Shown: positions 49,184-60,877 of the stretch, piece by piece
Layout of the letters: every line of letters begins with the position of its first letter
Numbering within the stretch: the stretch's first letter is position 1
NCBI RefSeq assembly: GCF_025153455.1
Contig: NZ_JANZNT010000002.1
Span: forward strand, 310,001-374,000
DNA length: 64,000 nt
Direction of reading: 5' to 3'
DNA from: Sphingomonas sp. BGYR3
Lineage (GTDB): Bacteria; Pseudomonadota; Alphaproteobacteria; Sphingomonadales; Sphingomonadaceae
Position numbers and translations under genes: made by a program
Notes under the pieces: model-generated
Database searches by the model: none
Seen by the model: the letters and a program-made list of their open reading frames with translations, nothing else
What the model was told of the DNA's origin: nothing

Positions 49184-50740
49184 ATGAGCCAGCCCAGCCA
49201 GACCATCCTCATCGTCGATTTCGGCAGCCAGGTAACCCAGCTGATCGCACGCCGCGTGCGGGAAGCCGGGGTCTATTCCGAAATCGCTCCGTTCAGCAGC
49301 GCCGCCGAGGCTTTCGAACGGATGAAGCCGGCCGGCGTCATTCTCTCCGGCTCTCCGGCTTCGGTGCTGGATACGGGCAGCCCGCGCGCCCCCGATGCGA
49401 TTTTTGCCAGCGGCGTGCCGGTGCTCGGCATCTGCTATGGCCAGCAGACGATGATGCACCAGCTCGGCGGCCAGGTGGTGCTGGGCGACAGCGGCGAGTT
49501 TGGTCGGGCGTTCATCGAAATCCACGACGATTGCGCGCTGTTCGACGGCCTGTGGGCGCCGGGCGAAACGCATCAGGTGTGGATGAGCCATGGCGACAAG
49601 GTGACGGCGCTGGCCGATGGTTTCCGCGTGGTCGCCACCTCGCCCGGCGCGCCCTATGCCGTCATCGCCAATGACGACCGCCGCTATTACGCGATGCAGT
49701 TCCACCCGGAGGTGGTGCACACCCCGGATGGTGCAAAGCTGCTCGCCAATTTCGTCCGCCATGTCTGCGGCTGTTCGGGCGACTGGTCGATGGCGGAGTT
49801 TCGCGCGACCAAGATTGCCGAAATCCGCGCGCAGGTCGGCAGCGGCCGCGTGATCTGCGGGCTGTCCGGCGGGGTCGATTCGGCCGTGGCGGCAGTGCTG
49901 ATCCATGAGGCGATCGGCGAACAGCTGACCTGCGTGTTCGTCGATCATGGCCTGATGCGGGCGGGTGAGGCGGATCAGGTCGTCTCGCTGTTCCGCGGCG
50001 CGTACAATATCCCCCTGGTCCATGTGAACGCCGAAACGCTGTTCCTGTCCGGTCTGGCCGGCGTCACCGACCCGGAGGCCAAGCGCAAGTTCATTGGCAA
50101 GACGTTCATCGACGTGTTCGAGGACGAGGCGCGCAAGATCGGCGGTGCGGACTTTCTGGCTCAGGGCACGCTGTACCCCGACGTTATCGAAAGCGTCAGC
50201 TTCACCGGCGGGCCGAGCGTCACGATCAAAAGCCACCACAATGTCGGCGGCCTGCCCGAACGCATGAACATGCAGCTGGTCGAGCCGCTCCGCGAACTGT
50301 TCAAGGACGAGGTCCGCGCACTGGGCCGCGAACTTGGCCTGCCCGACATCTTTGTCGGCCGCCACCCGTTCCCCGGACCGGGCCTGGCCATCCGCATCCC
50401 CGGTGAGGTGACCAAGGAACGCTGCGATATCCTGCGCAAGGCGGATGCGATCTATCTTGAGGAAATCCGCACTGCGGGCCTGTACGACACCATTTGGCAG
50501 GCATTTGCCGTGTTGCTGCCCGTCCGCTCCGTCGGCGTGATGGGGGATGGCCGCACCTATGACAATGTCCTGGCGCTGCGGGCGGTTACCAGCACGGACG
50601 GCATGACTGCCGAAGCGTTCAGCTTCCCCGGCGATTTCCTGCCCCGCGTCGCCACCCGCATCATCAACGAAGTGCGCGGCATCAATCGCGTCACCTATGA
50701 CTATACCAGCAAGCCGCCCGGCACGATCGAATGGGAATGA
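49184..50740 (+). CDS. guaA: GMP synthase (glutamine-hydrolysing)
   Basis: GuaA aminates XMP to GMP using glutamine and ATP. The 518-residue product has a class I glutamine amidotransferase domain with the nucleophile in [11 protein letters not shown] and FHPEVVH, the PP-loop ATPase motif [13 protein letters not shown], and the dimerisation end [14 protein letters not shown] start it at 49184 ([19 protein letters not shown]); the frame is open upstream into the previous gene. No strong SD is visible. Confidence 0.97.
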   Translation: MSQPSQTILIVDFGSQVTQLIARRVREAGVYSEIAPFSSAAEAFERMKPAGVILSGSPASVLDTGSPRAPDAIFASGVPVLGICYGQQTMMHQLGGQVVLGDSGEFGRAFIEIHDDCALFDGLWAPGETHQVWMSHGDKVTALADGFRVVATSPGAPYAVIANDDRRYYAMQFHPEVVHTPDGAKLLANFVRHVCGCSGDWSMAEFRATKIAEIRAQVGSGRVICGLSGGVDSAVAAVLIHEAIGEQLTCVFVDHGLMRAGEADQVVSLFRGAYNIPLVHVNAETLFLSGLAGVTDPEAKRKFIGKTFIDVFEDEARKIGGADFLAQGTLYPDVIESVSFTGGPSVTIKSHHNVGGLPERMNMQLVEPLRELFKDEVRALGRELGLPDIFVGRHPFPGPGLAIRIPGEVTKERCDILRKADAIYLEEIRTAGLYDTIWQAFAVLLPVRSVGVMGDGRTYDNVLALRAVTSTDGMTAEAFSFPGDFLPRVATRIINEVRGINRVTYDYTSKPPGTIEWE

Positions 50741-50925
50741 CCGGCTCCGACGGCCGGTGATCCAGCCGAACACCGGGGCCGTCGCATAATCACTGCGCCA
50801 CTGGATGACGCTGGAATGGCGACGATCATCGCCGCGCGGCAGGTGACTTGGCGATCGATTGCGATGCGGATAACCGTTTCGGCGTCGGCCTCGACATATT
50901 GCGGCGTCGATAACGGGGAACTGCA

Positions 50926-52212
50926 ATGTCCGGTGCATCCGCCACGGTCCGCTATGCCGGGATCGCCATTCTGCTGCACTGGGCGCTGGCGATCCTGTTG
51001 TTGGGGCAGCTCGGCTTTGGCTGGGCGCTGGACGGCCTTCCGCCCGCGTCGCGGTTCGCCGCCTATCAGTTGCACAAGTCCATCGGGATCCTGATCCTCG
51101 TCCTGACGCTTGCCCGGATCATTACCCGGATCACGCTGGCCCGGCCGGGTCCGGCCAGCCAAAGCAAGCCCGCCAACGCCCTGGCCACGCTGGTCCATGC
51201 TGGCCTGTATGGCGTCATGCTTGGCGGCCCGCTCACCGGCTGGGCGCTGGTTTCCACCGCGAAGATGAAGCTGCCTACGCTGCTGTTCGGCATCATCCCC
51301 CTGCCGCACTTGCCATTGGGTCCGGCATGGCATGAACCGGCCGAATGGCTGCACGGGATGCTTGCCTGGCTGCTCGCGGGCCTGGTTGTGCTGCACGTCG
51401 CCGGGGCGCTTCATCATCATCTGAGGCGGGATGACATCGTGGCGCGGATGCTGCCGGCGGGGCTTGCGCGGCGCGCGGTGCTGACCCCGGCGCTGGTCGC
51501 GATCCTGCTTGCCGCTGCCCTTGCCTTTGCGGCCGGCCGCTGGGGACCGGCAGCCGCCCCGGTGGCAAAGGCGGGCGCGCCCGCTGCGCCTTCCGCGGTC
51601 GCGCCAATTCAAACCTCGAAACCAGCCCCCGCACCAATCCCAGCACCCGCGCCTGAAACCGCCGCGACGCCGACCCCGACTCCTGATGCTGACGCGCCCG
51701 ACAGTGAACAGCCGATGCGGCACTGGCGGGTTCAGCCGGGCGGTACCATCGGCTTTGCCACCGAATATTCCGGGGAAGCGATCAAGGGCCGCTTTTCCCG
51801 GTGGACCGCGGATATCCGGTTCAGTCCCGATGATCTGGCCGGATCGTCGATCAGCGTCACCATCGACCTCGCATCCGTTTCGACTGGCGACGATCAGCGC
51901 GACGGCACCCTGACCGGCGATGATTTCTTCGCCGTTGCCGCTCGACCGACCGCGACGTGGCGCGCCACCCGCATTCGTCGGTCCGGCGATGGCTATGTCG
52001 CGGACGGCACGCTGACCCTGAACGGCGTGTCCCGCCCGGTGCCGCTTCGCTTCAGCCTGACGATTGACGGCGACCGGGCAAAAACGTCGGGCAGCGCCAG
52101 CGTGCTGCGGCTGGCGCATGGCGTGGGGCAGGGGCAGTGGGCCGATCCCGCAACGATCCCGGATGCGGTGGCCGTCACTTTTCGGTTCGAAGCGCGCGCC
52201 GACGCCCGTTGA
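50926..52212 (+). CDS. Cytochrome b561 - YceI fusion protein
   Basis: The 428-residue product joins two domains. Residues 1-180 or so form a four-helix cytochrome b561-type domain with heme His candidates in ILLHWALAI, YQLHKSIGI, EWLHGMLAWL and VVLHVAGALHHH. A fifth hydrophobic helix and a long Pro/Ala linker (about 185-260) follow. The C-terminal 165 residues are a YceI-like lipocalin-type domain (GFATEYSGEAIKGRFSRWTA), which binds polyisoprenoids such as ubiquinone analogues. It suggests membrane electron transfer to a periplasmic quinone-like ligand. GGGGAA precedes the ATG. Confidence 0.88.
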   Translation: MSGASATVRYAGIAILLHWALAILLLGQLGFGWALDGLPPASRFAAYQLHKSIGILILVLTLARIITRITLARPGPASQSKPANALATLVHAGLYGVMLGGPLTGWALVSTAKMKLPTLLFGIIPLPHLPLGPAWHEPAEWLHGMLAWLLAGLVVLHVAGALHHHLRRDDIVARMLPAGLARRAVLTPALVAILLAAALAFAAGRWGPAAAPVAKAGAPAAPSAVAPIQTSKPAPAPIPAPAPETAATPTPTPDADAPDSEQPMRHWRVQPGGTIGFATEYSGEAIKGRFSRWTADIRFSPDDLAGSSISVTIDLASVSTGDDQRDGTLTGDDFFAVAARPTATWRATRIRRSGDGYVADGTLTLNGVSRPVPLRFSLTIDGDRAKTSGSASVLRLAHGVGQGQWADPATIPDAVAVTFRFEARADAR

Positions 52213-52237
52213 GCGGGTCGCCCGATCTGGCAACCGC

Positions 52238-52266
52238 TTGTGCCGCAATTTCACATGGGATATCCG
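52238..52266 (+). promoter_or_regulatory. Candidate promoter of the lactonase-dehydratase operon
   Basis: TTGTGC and TATCCG lie 17 bases apart. The expected transcription start, near 52273, falls inside an 8-bp inverted repeat, as for a repressor operator. Confidence 0.5.
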
Positions 52267-52268
52267 GC

Positions 52269-52297
52269 TTCACCAATGCTAGCAGCCTTTTGGTGAA
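52269..52297. promoter_or_regulatory. Inverted repeat, possible operator before the sugar-lactonase gene
   Basis: TTCACCAA (52269-52276) and TTGGTGAA (52290-52297) are perfect reverse complements separated by 13 bases. They end 8 bases before the ATG. The IclR gene in the cluster is a candidate ligand-responsive partner. A hairpin blocking the start is the other reading. Confidence 0.45.
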
Positions 52298-52305
52298 CCC
52301 GGCCG

Positions 52306-53400
52306 ATGATCGACGCACATATGCATTTCTGGCGGCTGGACCGTGGCGATTATCCATGGCCGACGGCTGAACTGCCCGCGCTGTTTCGCGACTTTCTGCC
52401 GCCGGATGCTGCGGCGATGGTGTCGGGATCCGGCGTCACGGGGGTCATCGCCGTCCAGGCGGCAGAGACCGAGGCGGAGACGGAGTTTCTGTGTGATCTG
52501 GCGCGTCAGCACAGCTGGGTGCGCGGTGTCGTGGGGTGGACCGATCTGGCCGCGCCGGATGCCGCCGATCGCGTTGCCGCCCTTGCCCGGCGGTGCGGCA
52601 ATGCGTTGCTTGGCCTGCGCCCGATGCTGCAGGACATGGCGGACCGCGACTGGATCGCCGGGGCCGCAATCGACGCGGGCATCGACGCGATGATCGCCAG
52701 CGACCTTGCGCTCGACGCGCTGGTGCGGGTCGATCAGTTCGCGCCGCTGGTCCGCCGGGCCGAACGCTCGCCGGATCTGCGCATCGTCATCGATCATGCC
52801 GGAAAGCCCGATATTGCGGGCGATGGCCACGCCGCCTGGGCCAGCGCCATCGCGCCGCTTGCTGCCATGCCGCACGTCCATTGCAAGCTGTCGGGCCTGC
52901 TCACCGAAGCGGGCGGACGGCCTGCCGAAGTGCTGGAGCCCTATATCGCCACCCTTATCGACCTGTTCGGGCCGGACCGGCTGATCTGGGGCAGCGATTA
53001 TCCGGTGCTGCTGCTGGCCGGGGATTATGGCAGCTGGCTCGGTCAGGCGCGGCGGCTGGCCCCTTATCCCCAGATTTTCGGGGCCAATGCCGCGCGTTTC
53101 TATCGCCTGGACATGCGGGAGCGGCTGTTGCTGCTCAGCGCTGACGATAATGTCGCGGTTGCGCTGGCCGATCTGACGGCGGGTGAGCCTGTGCCCGGCG
53201 GTGCGGCGCTGATCGAACCTGCGCCCTTCGGGTTCAAGGTTGCGGTTCGCGCCATCCCGGCGGGGGCAAAGGTGATGAAATACGGAACGCCGATCGGGTC
53301 GGCCACGCGCGACATCGCCCCCGGCGAAACCGTGCATCTGCACAATATGCAGAGCGACTATACCCGCTCGCACACCCGCGAAATGGAGCAAGAAGCGTGA
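52306..53400 (+). CDS. Sugar lactonase (COG3618 amidohydrolase) fused to a UxaA-type SAF domain
   Basis: Residues 1-268 are an amidohydrolase of the L-fuconolactonase type: H5 and H7 in MIDAHMHFWR, His164 in IVIDHAGKPD, KLSGLLTE, and Asp231 in WGSDYPV. These enzymes open sugar-1,5-lactones to aldonates. Residues 273-350 match the small N-terminal SAF domain of UxaA-type dehydratases (DDNVAVALADL ... KYGTPIGSATRDIAPG ... HLHNMQSDY). The join is seamless at Met270. The large dehydratase domain is the next gene, overlapping by 4 bases. L-fuconolactone is the inferred substrate; other aldonolactones are possible. Confidence 0.82.
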   Translation: MIDAHMHFWRLDRGDYPWPTAELPALFRDFLPPDAAAMVSGSGVTGVIAVQAAETEAETEFLCDLARQHSWVRGVVGWTDLAAPDAADRVAALARRCGNALLGLRPMLQDMADRDWIAGAAIDAGIDAMIASDLALDALVRVDQFAPLVRRAERSPDLRIVIDHAGKPDIAGDGHAAWASAIAPLAAMPHVHCKLSGLLTEAGGRPAEVLEPYIATLIDLFGPDRLIWGSDYPVLLLAGDYGSWLGQARRLAPYPQIFGANAARFYRLDMRERLLLLSADDNVAVALADLTAGEPVPGGAALIEPAPFGFKVAVRAIPAGAKVMKYGTPIGSATRDIAPGETVHLHNMQSDYTRSHTREMEQEA

Positions 53401-54593
53401 GAGGCTGGCTGCGCGCCGATGGGCGCAAGGGGATCCGCAACGTCGTTGCCGTCGCCTATCTGGTTGAATGTGCCCATCATGTCGCGCGCGAAATCGTGTG
53501 GCCTATGCGCGAACAGGATGTGCACCTGATCGGCTTTCCGGGGTGCTTTCCGAACCCCTATGCCGCGACGGTGATGGAACGCATCGGCACGCATCCCAAT
53601 GTCGGGGCGGTGCTGCTGATCTCGCTCGGCTGCGAAAGTTTCAATCGCGACCGGCTGGAGGCTGCGGTGCGGGCCAGCGGTCGGCCCTGCCACACGCTGG
53701 TCATTCAGAAATCGGGCGGCACGCGCGCGACGATCGAACGCGGCCGGGCCATGGTCGCCGAAATGCGCGCCGAACTGGACCGGCAACAGCCGGTGCCGAT
53801 GGCGCTGGACGAACTGGTGGTGGCGACCATCTGCGGCGGGTCGGATGCGACCAGCGGCCTGACCGCCAACCCGGCGATGGGCCGCGCGTTCGACCATCTG
53901 GTCGCGGCGGGTGCGACCTGCATCTTCGAGGAAACGGGCGAACTCATCGGCTGCGAAGTCGCAATGGCGGAGCGCGCAGCGACGCCCGAACTCGGCCGTG
54001 CGATCGAGGAAAGCGTGGCCAAGGCCGCGCGTTATTACGCGACCCTCGGCTATGGCAGCTTCGCGCCCGGCAACGCCGATGGCGGGCTGACCACGATCGA
54101 GGAAAAATCGATGGGCGCCTATGCCAAATCGGGCGCCTCACCCATTGTCGGCCTGATCAAGCCGGGCGACGTCCCGCCGACCGGCGGCCTCTATCTGCTG
54201 GATGTCGTGCCCGATGGCGACGTCCGCTTCGGCTTTCCCAATATCTCGGACAATGCAGAGATTGTCGAACTGATCTCCTGCGGCGCGCACGTGACCCTGT
54301 TTTCGACCGGCCGGGGTTCGGTCGTCGGATCGGCCATCGCGCCGGTAATCAAGGTGTGCGCCAATCCCGAAACCTATCGCCGCATGCCCGACGACATGGA
54401 CGTCGATGCCGGCCGCATCCTGGAAGGGCGCGGCACGCTGGACACCGTGGGGCAGGAGGTATTCGACCTGATCCAGCGCGTCGCCGCGGGGGAAAAGACC
54501 AAGTCCGAAGCCATGGGTCATCAGGAGTTTATCTTGACCTACAAACAGTTCGAACCGATCGGCCCCGCCTGTCTGCCGGCGAGGGCGGCATGA
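53397..54593 (+). CDS. UxaA-family sugar-acid dehydratase, large domain (likely L-fuconate)
   Basis: The 398-residue product corresponds to the C-terminal part of altronate/galactarate dehydratases. It has the cysteine motifs GCFPNPYA, LGCESF and TICGGSDATSGLTANPAMGR, and VLFSTGRGS-like THLFSTGRGSVVGSA near the end (here HVTLFSTGRGSVVG). In this family these Cys bind an Fe centre that removes water from an aldonate. It lacks its own SAF domain, which is fused to the preceding lactonase. It starts at a GTG in a GTGA overlap and ends in an ATGA overlap with an SDR. L-fuconate is inferred from the operon. Confidence 0.82.
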   Translation: MRGWLRADGRKGIRNVVAVAYLVECAHHVAREIVWPMREQDVHLIGFPGCFPNPYAATVMERIGTHPNVGAVLLISLGCESFNRDRLEAAVRASGRPCHTLVIQKSGGTRATIERGRAMVAEMRAELDRQQPVPMALDELVVATICGGSDATSGLTANPAMGRAFDHLVAAGATCIFEETGELIGCEVAMAERAATPELGRAIEESVAKAARYYATLGYGSFAPGNADGGLTTIEEKSMGAYAKSGASPIVGLIKPGDVPPTGGLYLLDVVPDGDVRFGFPNISDNAEIVELISCGAHVTLFSTGRGSVVGSAIAPVIKVCANPETYRRMPDDMDVDAGRILEGRGTLDTVGQEVFDLIQRVAAGEKTKSEAMGHQEFILTYKQFEPIGPACLPARAA

Positions 54594-55333
54594 CCGGCCG
54601 CCTGTCGGGTAAGCGTTCCCTGCTGACGGCGGCCGGCAACGGCATCGGCCGCGAAACCGCGCTCGCCTTTGCCCGGGAAGGGGCAGAGGTGGTTGCCACC
54701 GATGTGGATGCAGACGCGCTGGCTCAGCTCAAGGCCGATGCGCCGGGCATCGAAACGCGCACGCTGGACGTGACCGACCCGGCGGCAGTCGCCGCGCTGG
54801 CGGACGAAGCGCCCTATGACGTGCTGTTCAACTGCGCGGGCTATGTCGCGGCGGGGACCATCCTCGATTGCGAACCGGATGACTGGTCACGCTCGTTCCG
54901 CATCAATGTCGATGGCGCCTATCACCTGATCCGTGCGCTGCTGCCCGGAATGCTGAACCGTGGCCAGGGCTCAATCGTCAATGTCGCCTCGGTTTCTTCC
55001 AGCATCACCGGTGTGCCCAACCGGTTTGCCTATGGCGCCAGCAAGGCGGCGGTCATCGGCCTGACCAAGCATGTCGCCATCGATTTCGTGGCACGGGGTA
55101 TCCGCTGCAACGCCATCTGTCCGGGGACGGTGATGACGCCGTCGCTGCGGCAGCGGATCGGCAGCCTGCCCGGCGGGTTCGATGCCAATATCGATGCCTT
55201 TGTCGCCCGTCAGCCGATGGGCCGGCTGGGCGATCCGGCGGAAATCGCCGCACTGGCCGTCTATCTGGCATCCGACGAATCCCGCTTCACCACGGGTCAG
55301 GCCTTTGCCATCGACGGGGGCTGGACGATCTGA
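54590..55333 (+). CDS. SDR dehydrogenase, likely 2-keto-3-deoxy-L-fuconate 4-dehydrogenase
   Basis: The 247-residue short-chain dehydrogenase has the cofactor motif LLTAAGNGIGRETAL, NAG-type NCAG, catalytic Ser in VASVSSSITG and YGASKAAV (Tyr-x-x-x-Lys). The LTAAGNGIG variant of the glycine motif is typical of 2-keto-3-deoxy-fuconate/rhamnonate dehydrogenases. It would oxidise C4 of the 2-keto-3-deoxy acid made by the dehydratase. It is the third gene of an overlapping operon. Exact substrate is inferred. Confidence 0.8.
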   Translation: MTGRLSGKRSLLTAAGNGIGRETALAFAREGAEVVATDVDADALAQLKADAPGIETRTLDVTDPAAVAALADEAPYDVLFNCAGYVAAGTILDCEPDDWSRSFRINVDGAYHLIRALLPGMLNRGQGSIVNVASVSSSITGVPNRFAYGASKAAVIGLTKHVAIDFVARGIRCNAICPGTVMTPSLRQRIGSLPGGFDANIDAFVARQPMGRLGDPAEIAALAVYLASDESRFTTGQAFAIDGGWTI

Positions 55334-55375
55334 AGGCCGGGCTGCCCGACCCTGGGCGCGGCGTAGCTGCGGTGG

Positions 55376-56155
55376 TCAGCTGCTCGCGCCAAGCAACATG
55401 CTCAGCTGGCTGGCAGCCTGGCCCAGAATGACCCGCGCCGCATCTTCGTCCACGGCCTGGCTCCCGTCGATCAGGCGAAGATAGGGCACCGTCAGCGCAC
55501 AGATGACCTCGTTGTTGAAATCGCGGACCGGATAACTGATGTCGCGCACCCCCTGTGTCCGGATGCTCGCCCGATGCTCATATCCCTGCGCCGCGACATG
55601 GGCCATGCGCTCGCGCAGATGATCGGGAATGTCCTGTCCCTGCAGCAACCGCTGACGGCGTTCCTCGCTGCTCAGCGCCAGCAGGACCAGGCCCGATGCG
55701 CTTTGCAGATAATCCAGAACGGACCCCAGCCGGACCGAAAAATTGGTCGGCGTCGGGCCATCCTGTTGCGCGATGACCAATGCCTTGCCGGGCGCCGCCA
55801 GCACCAGGTGACAGCTTTGCCGGATCGTCTGCGACAGCGTCAGCATGACCGGCCCCGCCGCATAAACGATGTTCTGGGCCGGTGTCGCCCGGAACCCGAC
55901 CTCCAGCAGCCGGGACGTCGCCCGGTATTGGTCCGTCCAGGGGTTCTTGGACAGATAGCCGCGCCGCTCCAGCACCTGAAGAATGCGGAAAATCTCGCCC
56001 AGCGACCGGTCGATCGCGGCGGCCAGCTCGGTCGCGGTCAGGCCGTCCGGCCGGTCGGCCAGCGCCTCGATGATGTCCAGCCCCTTTTCCAGCGCCGGTG
56101 CGCGATACCGTTCGACCGGAACGTCATCGCCGGCATCGTCCTGTCCCAATCCCAT
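55376..56155 (-). CDS. IclR-family transcriptional regulator
   Basis: The 259-residue regulator has an N-terminal winged helix (ALEKGLDIIEALADRPDGLT ... ILQVLERRGYLSKNPWT) and an IclR effector domain ending in NEVICALTVPYL. It lies between the two halves of the sugar cluster, convergent with one and divergent from the other. It is the obvious local regulator, probably responding to a sugar or sugar acid. Confidence 0.9.
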   Translation of the reverse strand: MGLGQDDAGDDVPVERYRAPALEKGLDIIEALADRPDGLTATELAAAIDRSLGEIFRILQVLERRGYLSKNPWTDQYRATSRLLEVGFRATPAQNIVYAAGPVMLTLSQTIRQSCHLVLAAPGKALVIAQQDGPTPTNFSVRLGSVLDYLQSASGLVLLALSSEERRQRLLQGQDIPDHLRERMAHVAAQGYEHRASIRTQGVRDISYPVRDFNNEVICALTVPYLRLIDGSQAVDEDAARVILGQAASQLSMLLGASS

Positions 56156-56164
56156 GGACGTTCA

Positions 56165-56182
56165 TTACCGGTCATGCCGTAA
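56165..56182. promoter_or_regulatory. Possible IclR operator half-palindrome
   Basis: TTACCGGTCATGCCGTAA is an imperfect 18-base palindrome (TTACnG / CnGTAA) placed 10-27 bases upstream of the IclR start, in the divergent gap. A further TGGAAAT at about 56224 resembles known IclR half-sites. Weak evidence. Confidence 0.3.
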
Positions 56183-56306
56183 TTGTGCCAGTCCGATCGA
56201 TTGCCCGGCCCGGCTGTCACCAGTGGAAATCACTTGCCGGTATGATATGGGCAATTATGGTGCCGCGAACGGCCGGAAAGGACGGCCCGGTGCGGGAGAG
56301 GCGTGC

Positions 56307-56389
56307 GTGCGACGGGCAGCATTGATGACGGGGCTGGGGTTGCCTGCCCTCCGGATCGACGGGCTGTGGCGGCGGCAAGGGGCCAAGCT

Positions 56390-56393
<4 letters not shown>
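56307..56393 (+). CDS. Possible 28-residue leader peptide before the mutarotase
   Basis: A GTG-started frame reads MRRAALMTGLGLPALRIDGL and on to AKL, ending in a TGA that overlaps the mutarotase GTG (GTGA). GGGAGAG lies upstream. It resembles the start of a Tat signal, so it could be a remnant of a lost exported enzyme or a coupling leader. It may also be chance. Confidence 0.25.
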
Positions 56394-58861
<2,468 letters not shown>

Positions 58862-58934
58862 CCCGCCAATGGCTGGCGTAATCCTTGCCGATCCGATGCC
58901 GTGAAAAGGGGGGTCGCCATGGCGGACTGATCCG

Positions 58935-58950
58935 TGTACCATCTGGTACA
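58935..58950. promoter_or_regulatory. Perfect palindromic operator before quiC-like gene
   Basis: TGTACCA (58935-58941) and TGGTACA (58944-58950) form a perfect inverted repeat around TC. It overlaps a possible extended -10, TGGTACATA, and lies 20 bases before the chosen GTG. A TetR gene follows in the same operon and is the natural binder. Confidence 0.7.
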
Positions 58951-58969
58951 TAGATCGGGAGAGTGCCAG

Positions 58970-60859
58970 GTGCGGACGTCGATCGCGACCGTTTCAATCA
59001 GCGGAATATTGGAAGGAAAGCTCGCGGCCATTGCCGCTGCGGGCTATGATGCCGTCGAAATCTTTGAAAACGACCTGATTGCCAGCCCGCATGCGCCGCG
59101 CGCCGTGCGACAGATGATGGCCGATCTCGGCCTCGAATGTGTGCTGTTTCAACCGTTCCGCGATTTTGAAGGGATGCCCGGCGATCTGCGGCAGCAGGCG
59201 TTCGACCGGTTCGAACGCAAATTCGACGTGATGCAGGAACTCGGCACCGATCTGGTGCTGGTCTGTTCCAATGTGTCGCCCCAGTCGCTGGGCGACCGGC
59301 AACGGATCGTCGACGACTTTTACGAACTGGGCGAACGGGCGGCCGCCCGCGGGCTGCGCATCGGTTACGAGGCGCTGGCATGGGGTCGCCATATCTTCGA
59401 TCACCGCGATGCCTGGTCGGTGGTCAAATCGGTCAATCATCCCTCGGTAGGGCTGATCCTAGACAGCTTCCACTCGCTGGCGCGCAACGTGCCCATCGAC
59501 AGCATCGCCGCCATCGATCCCGAAAAGCTGTTCATTGTGCAGGTTGCCGATGCGCCGCGCATGGAGATGGATTATCTTTACTGGAGCCGCCATTTCCGCT
59601 GCATGCCGGGGCAGGGGGACCTGCCGATTGCGGATTACGTCGCGGCGCTGATCGCCATCGGCTATGACGGGCCGCTGTCGCTGGAAATCTTCAACGATCG
59701 GTTCCGCGCCGGATCGGCATCGGGCATCGCGGCCGACGGCTATCGCTCGCTCCGCTATGCCGAGGATGAGGCGCGCCGCCGCCTGTCCGTCGCCCCGTCG
59801 CTGCCCGCGCGTGCGCCGGTCGATGGCGTGGCGTTCATCGAATTCGCGGCCAGCGAGGGGGACGGGCTTGCCCTTGGCGCGATGCTGCGGACGCTCGGCT
59901 TTCGCTGCACGGGCCGCCATCTGCGCAAGGCGGTAACCCGCTGGCAACAGGGCGACATCAACCTCGTCCTGAATTGCGAGAATGAGGGGTTCGCCCACAG
60001 TCACGAGGTGGTTCACGGCCCCGCCGTCTGCGCCATCGGCCTCCGCGTGCCGGATGTGCCGGTGGTGCTCGCACGGGCCGACGCGCTGCGAATCCCCCGC
60101 TTTGTTCAGGCGGTTGCGCCGGACGAGTTCGAAATCCCCAGTGTGCGCGGCGTCGGGGGCAGTCTGATCTATTTCGTCGATCCGGCGCAGGAGGCGGAAA
60201 TCTGGAGCCGGGAGTTTACCCCGGCGGAAGCCGCCGGCGATGCCGATGGCGGGGCCGACGCCGATGCTGCCGGGGCCGGTCTGATCCGCTTCGACCATCT
60301 TGCCCAGGCCATGGGGTTCGAGGAATTTCTGTCCTGGCTGCTCTATTACTGCGCGCTGTTCGACGTGCAGAAAACGCCGCAGCTGGAAATCGCCGATCCG
60401 CTAGGCATCGTGCACAGCCAGGCGGTCGAATCGTCGGGCGGCGGTCTGCGCATCACGCTCAACGGTTCGGCGGCGGCGCAGACGCTGTCGTCCCGCTTTC
60501 TTCAGAATTACATGGGGGCCGGCGTTCAGCATATCGCGCTGTCCTGTGACGATATCTTCGCCGCCAGCGATCGCCTTGCCGCGCTGGGCATGGAGCGGCT
60601 TGAAATCCCGGCGAACTATTATGACGATCTCGCCTCTCGATTTGGGCTGGACCATACGCTGGTTGAACGCTTGCGGGCCAGCAGCATCCTCTATGACCGG
60701 TCGGGCGATGCCGAGTATTTTCAGCTGTACAGCCGCGCCTTTGCCCGCCGATTTTTCTTCGAGATTGTCGAGCGCCGCGATTATTCCGGCTATGGGGCAA
60801 CGAATGCGACGGTCCGGCTGGCAGCGCAGTCGCGCTACCGGATCGATATCCCGGCGTGA
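58970..60859 (+). CDS. quiC: Two-domain 3-dehydroshikimate dehydratase (QuiC type)
   Basis: QuiC converts 3-dehydroshikimate to protocatechuate in quinate/shikimate use. The 629-residue product has an N-terminal TIM-barrel with metal-site motifs YEALAWGRHIFDHRDAW, GLILDSFHSLA, VADAPRMEMDY and SLEIFNDRFR. The C-terminal half (from about residue 275) is VOC/HPPD-like: RFDHLAQAM, VQHIALSCDDIF, EYFQLYSR and FFFEIVERRDYSGYG. This fusion and length are those of bacterial bifunctional-type DSDs. The GTG at 58970 has GGGAG 8 bases upstream. Related fused isomerases without DSD activity cannot be excluded. Confidence 0.82.
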   Translation: MRTSIATVSISGILEGKLAAIAAAGYDAVEIFENDLIASPHAPRAVRQMMADLGLECVLFQPFRDFEGMPGDLRQQAFDRFERKFDVMQELGTDLVLVCSNVSPQSLGDRQRIVDDFYELGERAAARGLRIGYEALAWGRHIFDHRDAWSVVKSVNHPSVGLILDSFHSLARNVPIDSIAAIDPEKLFIVQVADAPRMEMDYLYWSRHFRCMPGQGDLPIADYVAALIAIGYDGPLSLEIFNDRFRAGSASGIAADGYRSLRYAEDEARRRLSVAPSLPARAPVDGVAFIEFAASEGDGLALGAMLRTLGFRCTGRHLRKAVTRWQQGDINLVLNCENEGFAHSHEVVHGPAVCAIGLRVPDVPVVLARADALRIPRFVQAVAPDEFEIPSVRGVGGSLIYFVDPAQEAEIWSREFTPAEAAGDADGGADADAAGAGLIRFDHLAQAMGFEEFLSWLLYYCALFDVQKTPQLEIADPLGIVHSQAVESSGGGLRITLNGSAAAQTLSSRFLQNYMGAGVQHIALSCDDIFAASDRLAALGMERLEIPANYYDDLASRFGLDHTLVERLRASSILYDRSGDAEYFQLYSRAFARRFFFEIVERRDYSGYGATNATVRLAAQSRYRIDIPA

Positions 60860-60877
60860 ACGCAGAAAGGAATTAAG

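Noticed and set aside
53390..53400. Programmed frameshift joining the lactonase-SAF protein to the dehydratase
   Set aside because: A GTGA stop-start overlap explains the junction, and no slippery sequence was seen. Separate subunits are the simpler reading.
53468..54590. Upstream in-frame extension of the third-gene SDR (621 codons)
   Set aside because: The extension lies in another frame of the dehydratase gene. The SDR fold starts at 54590 with an ATGA overlap.
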